Shown piece by piece: positions 4,884 to 10,625 of a stretch of DNA of 10,625 nucleotides; within the stretch, counting starts at the first letter, position 1; each line of letters starts with the position of its first letter. The DNA lies in assembly GCA_934615635.1 (NCBI GenBank), contig CAKTTT010000067.1, positions 1-10,625 on the forward strand, read 5' to 3'. The notes under the pieces are model-generated. The model saw only the letters and a list, made by a program, of their open reading frames with translations. It had not been told where the DNA came from and did no database searches. Both the position numbers and the translations under genes were made by a program. Source of the stretch: an uncultured Eubacteriales bacterium. GTDB taxonomy: Bacteria; Bacillota; Clostridia; Oscillospirales; Acutalibacteraceae.

Positions 4884-7755
4884 ATCGCAGATTATCGATT
4901 TCTTTCTTTTTACGAGCCAGCTCGTCGTTAATCTTCTGAATCTGCTCCATCAGAGATTCACGGTAATTCTCCTCGTTGAAGCGCACATTCCGGAAAGCGT
5001 TGTCGATGCCGCGGGTGGTGTAGTAGCCGCCCACCACTTCCGGGATTTCCTTGATATAGGACATCTGCTCCTTCAAAATCGAAAGCTCGCTGTCGGTCCA
5101 GGGCAGATATTCCATAGCCGCGACATTGGCAGGAGCATAACGGGAAGCCGTTCCCATCAGCATTTCCAGCGAAAGGCCGTAATTCGCCTGGGCCTCCGCC
5201 GACGTCCACCACTGGATGAATTTCCAGGAAGCCTCCGGATTCGCGGTATCGCTCAACATAACCGCGGCCGAACCCGTGGCGCCCTGAGAGCGGTCGATCT
5301 TCCCATCGCGCTCGGTGCCGGGGATCAGCGCGATATCCCACAGCCCATTGATTTCGGGAGCCGCCGCCTTAAGCTGGTTGTACTGGCTGTAAAGCTGAAT
5401 GCTGATCGGCGTTTCACCCGCACGGAAACGGTTGTAGAAGTTGTATTCCAGCTCGAAGCCGTAAAGGGAATAGAACTCCGTCCACTCTTTAAAGGCGGAC
5501 ATGGCCGCGGTGGTATCCAGGTTCACCTCTGTCAGGTCGTCTTTATAATAGCTGCCGCCCCTCTGCAGGAACAACGCCGGGAAAATATCCTTGGCGCCCA
5601 TGCCGACGTCAACCGTGCTCTGGTTGTTCAGCACCGTGTAGGGAAGTCCGAACATCAAGCTCTGTCTCTGCAGGATGGGAATCATCGCGTACACGTCTTC
5701 CCAGGTCTGGGGAACCTCCAGGTTGAGTTCCGCCAGAATATCCTTGCGATAGAACATCACCAGATAGTCCAGCGTAACCGGCATGGCGTACACGCCGCCG
5801 TTATAGGTATACGGTACGAGGCCGTCTTCGGCGAACCAGCTCTTCATTTCCTCGAAGCCTTCAAACTGGGAGAGCTCCATCAACACCTTACGGGCCGCCA
5901 GGTTGATGGGCTGGCCGCGGGCAACGTTCATCACCACGTCCGGCGCCGTTCCCGCCAGAACCGCCTGCGTCAGCGAGATCTGCACCAGCTTGATGTTCAC
6001 GCCTATGCCATGCTGCAGCGTGAAGTCGCTGTCGATCTGCTGCTTGAGGATTTCCGCCTGCTCACGGCCGCCGTTGAACCACACCTCGATCTGCTCCGTG
6101 GCGGAGCCGTCCGCCGTGCCGCTGATGGAAACGTAGTCATTGGTAAAGGAGCCAAAGAAGGCCTTGACCTGGAAAACCAGGGACTGCCAGAAGCTGGCCT
6201 CCGTCTTGCCGACCGTGTAATCCTCCCCCATCACCATAATGTAATCGATGGTGAGGGGCTGCTCCAGCAGTACCAGCAGCAGGGTGGAAACCGCCGAGAT
6301 ATTGGACTTATACCGCTCCAGCTGATCCGGGATAACAATGGAGTCGTCCACAAAATCCTCCAACTGGGCAATCATCTGCTGCAGGATGCTCGTCTGTCCG
6401 CCCTTGGTGTTGGACAGCCGCTCTACCTCGCTGAGAATGCTTTTGAACTCGGTGATCAGCTCCTTGAAAATCGGGAGCATTTCGGGAATTTCCTTTTCCA
6501 GATTGAAATCCCGGTAGGGGTCGGGGGTGGTGCCGGTGATCATGATGATCTTCCGATATATGTAATTCAGCACATAAATGGCGTCTTCCAGCCGTTTCGC
6601 CAGCTCACCGCTCTCCCCGGTGGTAACCTCCATCTCCAGGGTGTGCTCGCCGGCCTCCAAATACATCAGATAGGGTTCGTCTCCGCCAAACGTATAGAAG
6701 CCCCATTTTTCCGAATAGGGGAAGGTCATGCCTTCCATCTCCGAAAAGAGCAGCTTGCCGTCAACCGTCAGCCTTCTGGAAACCGCCACGCCTTCGGAAT
6801 GACTCTGCTTCGCCCGCATACCGATTTTGTAATATCCATCTTTAGGCACCGAGAAGGAATAGGACACCGTCTGTCCGGGCGTTTTGAAGGCGGTGCCGCT
6901 GAGAACGTTGAGCTTGAGCAATACCGGATCATTGGGCATGGTGGCCGCGCTGGTGCGGTCTCTCGCCGGTACCAGGGAAGATTCGTTTTTCCACAAAATA
7001 TCTTCCGCCTGCACCCGCTCCATGTAATCGTTCGCGGTGTGCTCGCCCTTGTCCTTCAAATACTCCTCATAGGAAACCGGCTGCTCGTTATACAGCGTTA
7101 TGCTCTCGACCTCTACATAACCGTCGTCGACTTCCAGCGTAATCTGATTGCTTCCCTTGGTAAAGTGGAAATAATACTCCCGCACATACCCGGATTCGTC
7201 CAGCAGATCCATCTCCGTCATCTCCAGGACCTGCTTCTGTGCGGGCTTCAGGTCGTTGCCGTTGGCGTCCTGGGTGATCTCCCCAGCATCCGCCCAGATC
7301 CGCGGCAGCTCCAGCCCTTCCGCCTGCTCAAACGGAAGCTCTCCGTTAAGCTTGACCGTCAGCTTACTGTTGAGTATGACGCTGTCGTCCGTGTAGCGGT
7401 AACGCAGACGCAGACGATAAAAGCCCTCTTCAGGCACATCCGCAGTCCAGGTCGCCCGTCCGTTCTTATCGAACTGAACATTCTGCCCATCCTGCCCGGC
7501 GCTCAAAGAGGTGTTTTCGTCCAAGACCGCCTTATCGGTCTTCAGAGTAAGCGTATGCAGGGGTCGTACATTGTCGAACTTGTCCCGGTAAAAGAAATAG
7601 TGGGTTTCATCGATTCGTTGCCCGCTTATATCCGTAATGTACTGGTAGTTGTCGTCGTTTGACCCCTCGGCATGTGCAATGGGGGCGGCAACCGCCATAC
7701 TGCTGCATGCGAGGATTACCGCCATAGCCGATGCTATGCCTTTGCGCAACGTCAT
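4882..7755 (-). CDS. Giant multidomain extracellular solute-binding protein of a sugar ABC importer
   Basis: A 957-residue secreted protein, about twice the usual 420-450 of CUT1 binding proteins. Residues 1-29 are a signal peptide with a type I site AHA before Glu30; an imperfect lipobox ILAC (Cys17) makes lipidation possible. Two related beta-sandwich modules follow at about 60-225 and 245-405, each with G(F/Y)Y, then LTV, then an EG-hydrophobic-P segment, as in carbohydrate-binding modules. Residues about 410-545 are mostly helical and may be a spacer. The solute-binding fold spans about 552-930: EQIEVWFNGGREQAEILKQQ, AGTAPDVVMNVARG, GGVYAMPVTLDYLVMFYRKD, PQTWEDVYAMIP, and a late EASWKFIQWWTSAEAQ that is typical of the family. 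A charged helical tail ends the protein. ATG at 7755 has a weak ribosome site. It is the first gene of the operon, 15 nt before the MalF-type permease. It probably captures an oligosaccharide; which one is unknown. Confidence 0.93.
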   Translation of the reverse strand: MTLRKGIASAMAVILACSSMAVAAPIAHAEGSNDDNYQYITDISGQRIDETHYFFYRDKFDNVRPLHTLTLKTDKAVLDENTSLSAGQDGQNVQFDKNGRATWTADVPEEGFYRLRLRYRYTDDSVILNSKLTVKLNGELPFEQAEGLELPRIWADAGEITQDANGNDLKPAQKQVLEMTEMDLLDESGYVREYYFHFTKGSNQITLEVDDGYVEVESITLYNEQPVSYEEYLKDKGEHTANDYMERVQAEDILWKNESSLVPARDRTSAATMPNDPVLLKLNVLSGTAFKTPGQTVSYSFSVPKDGYYKIGMRAKQSHSEGVAVSRRLTVDGKLLFSEMEGMTFPYSEKWGFYTFGGDEPYLMYLEAGEHTLEMEVTTGESGELAKRLEDAIYVLNYIYRKIIMITGTTPDPYRDFNLEKEIPEMLPIFKELITEFKSILSEVERLSNTKGGQTSILQQMIAQLEDFVDDSIVIPDQLERYKSNISAVSTLLLVLLEQPLTIDYIMVMGEDYTVGKTEASFWQSLVFQVKAFFGSFTNDYVSISGTADGSATEQIEVWFNGGREQAEILKQQIDSDFTLQHGIGVNIKLVQISLTQAVLAGTAPDVVMNVARGQPINLAARKVLMELSQFEGFEEMKSWFAEDGLVPYTYNGGVYAMPVTLDYLVMFYRKDILAELNLEVPQTWEDVYAMIPILQRQSLMFGLPYTVLNNQSTVDVGMGAKDIFPALFLQRGGSYYKDDLTEVNLDTTAAMSAFKEWTEFYSLYGFELEYNFYNRFRAGETPISIQLYSQYNQLKAAAPEINGLWDIALIPGTERDGKIDRSQGATGSAAVMLSDTANPEASWKFIQWWTSAEAQANYGLSLEMLMGTASRYAPANVAAMEYLPWTDSELSILKEQMSYIKEIPEVVGGYYTTRGIDNAFRNVRFNEENYRESLMEQIQKINDELARKKKEIDNLR

Positions 7756-7817
7756 AATCCCAACCTGCCCTTTCTGTCAATATTAATAGTCGGACTCCGC
7801 TTAATCTTACGAAGTTT

Positions 7818-7846
7818 ATCATAGCACTTTGCGACCGTTTTGTAAA
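7818..7846 (-). promoter_or_regulatory. Sigma-A-type promoter of the uptake operon
   Basis: On the minus strand the -35 box is TTTACA (7846-7841), the spacer is exactly 17 nt, and the -10 box is TATGAT (7823-7818). Transcription should begin near 7811, about 56 nt before the ATG at 7755. The A/T tract at about 7859-7881, upstream of the -35 box, could act as an UP element. Confidence 0.8.
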
Positions 7847-7849
7847 CTA

Positions 7850-7861
7850 TTTCGCTCGAAA
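7850..7861. repeat. 12-bp inverted repeat upstream of the leftward -35 box
   Basis: TTTCG-CT-CGAAA is a perfect dyad with 5-bp arms and a 2-nt centre. It begins 3 nt upstream of the -35 box of the uptake-operon promoter. Position and symmetry fit an operator for a dimeric regulator, but the dyad is short enough to occur by chance and I cannot name a matching regulator. Confidence 0.35.
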
Positions 7862-7865
7862 AAAT

Positions 7866-7881
7866 AAAAAAATGTTTTTTT
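7866..7881. repeat. A7-TG-T7 dyad tract
   Basis: Seven A's, TG, then seven T's sit between the two divergent promoters. The tract can be read as an UP element, an intrinsically bent segment or, less likely, a weak hairpin. It has no GC stem, so it is not a convincing terminator. Confidence 0.4.
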
Positions 7882-7917
7882 AGGGGCCTATTTTAATGAT
7901 TATAACCAATAACCCCC

Positions 7918-7947
7918 TTGACAAACGCACTTTCCACGCCGTATACT
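7918..7947 (+). promoter_or_regulatory. Sigma-A-type promoter of the metabolic operon
   Basis: The -35 box is a perfect TTGACA (7918-7923) and the -10 box is TATACT (7942-7947), one base from TATAAT, with an 18-nt spacer. Transcription should begin near 7954, leaving a leader of about 120 nt before the ATG at 8073. Confidence 0.82.
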
Positions 7948-8072
7948 GACCTCGTACACAATAGTGCTGTTTTTATTCCATATTATAAGATGCATCGAAT
8001 CCCGCCCCATTTTCGCCGCAATTTATCTGGATTCATCGTCGATTTTGCCAATGCAAAGGAGTAAGAGGTTTT

Positions 8073-8825
8073 ATGCTCATCCATCAGCTCGCGCGGACAA
8101 ACGTTCCGCAAAACCAGGTGGCCGTATTCTGGCTCGGCCAAGCCGGTTTTCTCTTCAAAAAATCCGACGGAACCCTGATCGCCGTCGACCCCTACCTGTC
8201 CGATTGCTGCGAACGGTATTTCGGCTTTAAGCGGTTGATGCCCCATCTTATCGCCGCGGACGAACTGCAGCCCGACCTGCTGGTGATCACCCACGCCCAT
8301 TACGATCATTTTGATCCGGATGCGGTGCCCCAGCTTCTGGCCGACGGCGGCACGCTTCTGGCGGCGGCGGATTGCTGCGCCGAATGCGAGCGCCTGGGGA
8401 TTCCCACCCAGGAAAAGGTCCGATTTTTGCGGGTGGGCGACGTCGCCCGGGTGCAGGGATCGCAGATCACTGCCATGCCCTGCGATCACGGGGAGGCGAC
8501 TCCGGATGCCCTGGGCCTTTTGCTGGAAATCGACGGAAAGCGGATCTATATCGCCGGCGACACCTGCCTGCGCAGGGATTATTTCGCCTCCCCCGCCCTG
8601 CAAAACCTGGATCTGGCCATTCTCCCCATCAACGGCGCTTTCGGCAACATGAACGAGACGGAGGCGGCCGAGGCCGCCAGCCTGATCCGCCCCGCCCTCA
8701 CTCTTCCCTGCCATTTCTGGAACTTTGCCGAGCATGGCGGAAACCCGGGGGTGTTCGCGGAGGAGATGCAAAAGCGCGGACTGCCTTACCGCCTGCTTTC
8801 CATGGGCGGCCATATGCTGCTGTAA
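8073..8825 (+). CDS. UlaG-like metallo-beta-lactamase-fold hydrolase
   Basis: A 250-residue cytoplasmic enzyme (no signal peptide) of the COG2220/UlaG branch of the metallo-beta-lactamase fold, whose best-known member is the L-ascorbate-6-phosphate lactonase. The metal-binding signature is intact: THAHYDH gives His74, His76, Asp78 and His79, followed by His139 (MPCDHG), Asp163 (IAGDT) and His214 (LPCHFW). The stretch around 185-228 (LPINGAFGNMNETEAAEAAS, then a PCHFWNF-EHGG-P-VF pattern) is typical of UlaG-like proteins, not of beta-lactamases. ATG at 8073 follows AAAGGAG (8055-8061). It is first in the rightward operon, ahead of a mutarotase-like and a dehydrogenase gene, so hydrolysis of a sugar lactone or a related ester is a reasonable guess. 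Lack of PTS genes argues against ascorbate phosphate itself. Fold is certain; substrate unknown. Confidence 0.92.
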   Translation: MLIHQLARTNVPQNQVAVFWLGQAGFLFKKSDGTLIAVDPYLSDCCERYFGFKRLMPHLIAADELQPDLLVITHAHYDHFDPDAVPQLLADGGTLLAAADCCAECERLGIPTQEKVRFLRVGDVARVQGSQITAMPCDHGEATPDALGLLLEIDGKRIYIAGDTCLRRDYFASPALQNLDLAILPINGAFGNMNETEAAEAASLIRPALTLPCHFWNFAEHGGNPGVFAEEMQKRGLPYRLLSMGGHMLL

Positions 8826-8852
8826 TTTATCCGAAAGGATGGAATCGTTTTC

Positions 8853-9725
8853 ATGACTTCTGCTGGCTTTTACAAAGATCGCCCGGCCATTCGTGTGGAT
8901 ACCGGCGTTCTCACTGCCTTGTTTCTGCCGGAGGACGGCGGCAAGCTGGCCTCTCTCAAGGCCAGGGACGGCTACGAATACCTGTACCAGGGACCGGAGT
9001 CCCGCTACCGCCGGCTGACGGTGGACGGCAGCTACATAGAAGCGGAGTGCAGCGGGTGGGACGATATGTTCCCCACCATCGACCCCTACCAGCCGGAGGG
9101 GCTTCCCCCTTACCCGGATCATGGAGAGATCTGCCGGATTCCCCTGGAACACATCCACGGGGCGGACAGCGACCTGCTGCGGGCGGATTCCCGCCTTTTT
9201 CCCGTCTCCTTTTCCAAGGAGATCCGGGCGCTGAAGGACGGCGGGCTGTCCCTGCGCTACACCCTGCGCAACGACGGCCGGGAACCCTTTCCCTGCCTGT
9301 GGGCGGCTCATTGTATGCTGCGGGCGGAGGATGAGGCGGAGGTCCTCACCCCTTACGCCCCCGACGCGCCGATCCGCCTGATGTTCGGCCCGGATGGGCG
9401 GTCCCGCCATCGTCTGTCCAATGACCCCGGCAACGACAGCGCCTATAAATACTATTATACCGATCCGATTCCCGAGGGATGGTGCGGCTGCCGGTATCCC
9501 GGCCGAAAGGAAACCCTTCTTCTCCGGTACGATCCGCGGGAGATTCCCTGGCTGGCCGTCTGGCTGAACAATGGAGAGTTCAAGGGGATTCGAAACATCG
9601 CGCTGGAACCCTGCACCGCCCCCTACGACCGGCCGGACGCCGCCGCGCCGGGGGAGCGCCAGCTCCTGCCGCCGGGCAGCGAAACCACGTTTACTTTGTG
9701 CATCCACATCATAAAGGAGGACTAA
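8853..9725 (+). CDS. Aldose 1-epimerase-like protein (galactose mutarotase fold)
   Basis: A 290-residue protein without a signal peptide, somewhat shorter than classical GalM (about 340). It shows the mutarotase pattern of two histidines and a late glutamate: His90 in PYPDHGEI, His153 in LWAAHCML and Glu252 in NIALEPCT, which correspond by position to the catalytic His, His and Glu of GalM-type enzymes. The SGWDDMFPTI segment at 67-76 and APYDRPD near 256-262 also fit the wider family. The reaction would be interconversion of alpha and beta anomers of a free aldose. ATG at 8853 follows AAAGGA (8834-8839); the gap after the hydrolase gene is 27 nt. Its last codons contain the ribosome site of the dehydrogenase gene, so all three are one transcript. 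Members of this divergent branch have varied or unknown sugar specificity, so the exact sugar is open. Confidence 0.88.
   Translation: MTSAGFYKDRPAIRVDTGVLTALFLPEDGGKLASLKARDGYEYLYQGPESRYRRLTVDGSYIEAECSGWDDMFPTIDPYQPEGLPPYPDHGEICRIPLEHIHGADSDLLRADSRLFPVSFSKEIRALKDGGLSLRYTLRNDGREPFPCLWAAHCMLRAEDEAEVLTPYAPDAPIRLMFGPDGRSRHRLSNDPGNDSAYKYYYTDPIPEGWCGCRYPGRKETLLLRYDPREIPWLAVWLNNGEFKGIRNIALEPCTAPYDRPDAAAPGERQLLPPGSETTFTLCIHIIKED
9713..9720 (+). promoter_or_regulatory. Strong ribosome binding site inside the end of the epimerase gene
   Basis: AAAGGAGG lies within the final codons of the epimerase gene, 9 nt before the ATG at 9730. Only 4 nt separate the epimerase stop (9725) from that ATG. This fixes the dehydrogenase start and indicates cotranslation. 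Confidence 0.8.
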
Positions 9726-9729
9726 TCCC

Positions 9730-10625
9730 ATGAAAGCACTTGTTGTCGAATCCCCCCGCCATGCCGTCTTCAAGGACATTCCCACTCCCGTTCCTCAGGG
9801 CCACGAGGTCCTGGCCAAGGTTGTCCGCGCCGGGATCTGCGGCACCGACAATGCCATTTACACCGGCGACTGCAGCTTTGTGCGCGACGGGCTGATCAAA
9901 TATCCCGTACGCTTCGGCCACGAATGGTCGGGCGTGGTGGAGGCCGTGGGCAGCGAGGTGACGGATTTCAAAAAGGGCGACCGGATCGTCTCCGATAACG
10001 GCGTTAGCTGCGGCAAATGTCCCGCCTGCCTGGAAAAACGGTACGGCGACTGCCCCCACAACCGCGCCGTGGGCACGGTCAATTGTTGGGACGGCTGCTT
10101 CGCAGAATATTTTCTCATTCCCGATTACCACGTCTATCACCTGGAGGATTCCATCACGCTGGACCAGGCCGCGCTGATTGAGCCGATGTCCATCGCTTAT
10201 GACGGTTTCCGTGACGTTGCCCTGAACGCCGACAGCACGGTGGCCGTCATCGGCACCGGTCCCATCGGGATGACGGCGGTGGCGCTGGCGAAGCATTACG
10301 GCGCCGGCAAAATCATCATGGTCGGCCGCCGGGATTCCAAGCTGGCCGTCGCCTCCCAGGTGGGCGCCACCGATCTGGTGAACAACACGCAGACCGACGC
10401 CGTCCAGGCGGTAATGGAGATAACCGGGGGCCAGGGCGCCGATCTGGTGCTGGAAACCGCGGGCACGGAAAGCTGTTTGCGGGATGCCATCCGTATGGCG
10501 AAAAAGAGCGGACAGATTTCGGTGATCGCCTTCTATGAAAAAGAGGTGGGCAATCTGCCCATTGACCGGCTGGTGCTGGATTGCGTCCGTCTCCAGGGCG
10601 CGGCGGGACATTTCGGCAACATCGA
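9730..10625 (+). CDS. Zinc-dependent medium-chain dehydrogenase, polyol/sugar type (C-terminus beyond window edge)
   Basis: I translated 298 residues from ATG at 9730 to the edge; the family is usually about 340-350, so about 50 are missing. The GroES-like half has the catalytic zinc ligands Cys37 (AGICGTD), His64-Glu65 (FGHEWSG) and Glu151 (IEPMSIAYDG). The structural zinc lobe has Cys94, Cys97, Cys100 and Cys108. The Rossmann half has GTGPIG at 175-180. After its second strand comes VGRRDSK (198-204) where NAD-preferring members usually have an acidic residue, so NADP use is possible. Family relatives include sorbitol/L-iditol, threonine and galactitol-phosphate dehydrogenases. Being cotranscribed with a mutarotase-like and a lactonase-like gene, it probably oxidises a sugar or polyol. 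The exact substrate is not readable. Confidence 0.93.
   Translation, partial: MKALVVESPRHAVFKDIPTPVPQGHEVLAKVVRAGICGTDNAIYTGDCSFVRDGLIKYPVRFGHEWSGVVEAVGSEVTDFKKGDRIVSDNGVSCGKCPACLEKRYGDCPHNRAVGTVNCWDGCFAEYFLIPDYHVYHLEDSITLDQAALIEPMSIAYDGFRDVALNADSTVAVIGTGPIGMTAVALAKHYGAGKIIMVGRRDSKLAVASQVGATDLVNNTQTDAVQAVMEITGGQGADLVLETAGTESCLRDAIRMAKKSGQISVIAFYEKEVGNLPIDRLVLDCVRLQGAAGHFGNI

Larger units (their letters stand above)
7756..8072. promoter_or_regulatory. Divergent intergenic regulatory region
   Basis: This 317-nt gene-free stretch separates the leftward uptake operon from the rightward metabolic operon. It is AT-rich in the middle (about 7800-7910) and carries one good sigma-A-type promoter for each direction, an A7/T7 dyad and a 12-bp inverted repeat. 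The rightward transcript would have a leader of about 120 nt (roughly 7954-8072), in which I recognise no riboswitch, terminator hairpin or leader peptide with a ribosome site. The leftward leader is about 56 nt. Confidence 0.85.

Noticed and set aside
4852..7662. Plus-strand open frame of 936 codons opposite the binding-protein gene
   Set aside because: Its translation is low-complexity and rich in His, Gln and Arg with no recognisable domain. The opposite strand has a signal peptide and solute-binding motifs across the same bases. It is an antisense shadow.
7607..7822. Minus-strand 71-codon frame starting near 7822
   Set aside because: Its ATG lies inside the -10 box of the uptake-operon promoter, so it would not be on the transcript, and it overlaps the binding-protein gene out of frame.
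7899..7904. Perfect TATAAT on the minus strand in the intergenic region
   Set aside because: No acceptable -35 box lies 16-18 nt upstream, whereas the promoter at 7846-7818 has both boxes and a 17-nt spacer.
7947..7960. CcpA-site-like sequence TGACCTCGTACACA at the rightward transcription start
   Set aside because: It keeps TG, CG and CA at the right spacing but misses three informative positions of the cre consensus. A similar weak match at 7831-7844 inside the leftward promoter also misses at least three.
7954..8072. Possible riboswitch or attenuator in the rightward leader
   Set aside because: About 120 nt is long enough, but I found no known aptamer pattern, no strong GC stem followed by U's, and no leader peptide.
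7964..8230. Plus-strand 88-codon frame starting in the leader of the metabolic operon
   Set aside because: It has no Shine-Dalgarno and no domain, and runs out of frame through the hydrolase gene.
8372..9334. Plus-strand frame of 320 codons overlapping the hydrolase and epimerase genes
   Set aside because: It is Pro/Arg/Gly-rich, has no ribosome site and crosses the boundary between two well-supported genes in another frame.
7983..9785. Minus-strand open frame of 600 codons across the right-hand operon
   Set aside because: It spans three sense-strand features and the intergenic leader and shows no domain. It results from high G+C at third codon positions of the sense genes, which avoids stops on the opposite strand.
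9709..10611. Minus-strand open frame of 300 codons opposite the dehydrogenase gene
   Set aside because: The sense strand encodes intact zinc ligands and a Rossmann motif, so the opposite frame is a shadow.

Overview
The window looks like ordinary chromosome from a Gram-positive (Bacillota) carbohydrate user. Support for this: purine-rich AGGAGG-type ribosome binding sites, two sigma-A-type promoters, TTG start codons, a lipobox lipoprotein, and a sugar ABC importer without its own ATPase. G+C is moderate on the left and visibly higher on the right (judged by eye). The gene content recalls Paenibacillaceae and polysaccharide-degrading Clostridia; the sequence alone does not decide between them. 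I see no tRNA or rRNA gene, transposase, integrase or CRISPR array.

Left two thirds, minus strand (7755 down to 1): one tightly spaced operon of five genes, read right to left. It starts with a very large secreted solute-binding protein (957 aa, with two related carbohydrate-binding-like beta-sandwiches before the binding fold). Two CUT1-type permeases follow (304 and 285 aa). Next comes a membrane protein combining a signal peptide, an NHL-type beta-propeller, two TPRs and a Yip1-like multi-pass domain (694 aa). Last is a DUF5696-like lipoprotein cut by the window edge. Gaps are 12 to 56 nt and several stop codons overlap the next Shine-Dalgarno. No ATPase gene is present, so a shared MsmK/MsmX-type ATPase elsewhere is the likely energy source.

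Centre (7756-8072): a 317-nt divergent regulatory region with a clear promoter for each operon, back to back, their -35 boxes separated by 71 nt that hold an A7/T7 dyad and a 12-bp inverted repeat. No regulator gene lies in the window.

Right third, plus strand (8073 to the end): three closely packed genes. They encode an UlaG-like metallo-beta-lactamase-fold hydrolase, a galactose-mutarotase-like epimerase and a zinc-dependent medium-chain dehydrogenase cut by the window edge. A plausible joint role is oxidation of an imported free sugar: the mutarotase equilibrates anomers, the dehydrogenase oxidises the sugar, and the hydrolase opens a lactone or similar intermediate. The left operon would bind and import the glycan. 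The substrate cannot be read from the sequence. The most interesting part is the five-gene uptake operon, whose propeller-TPR-Yip1 protein and DUF5696 lipoprotein have no established role in transport.
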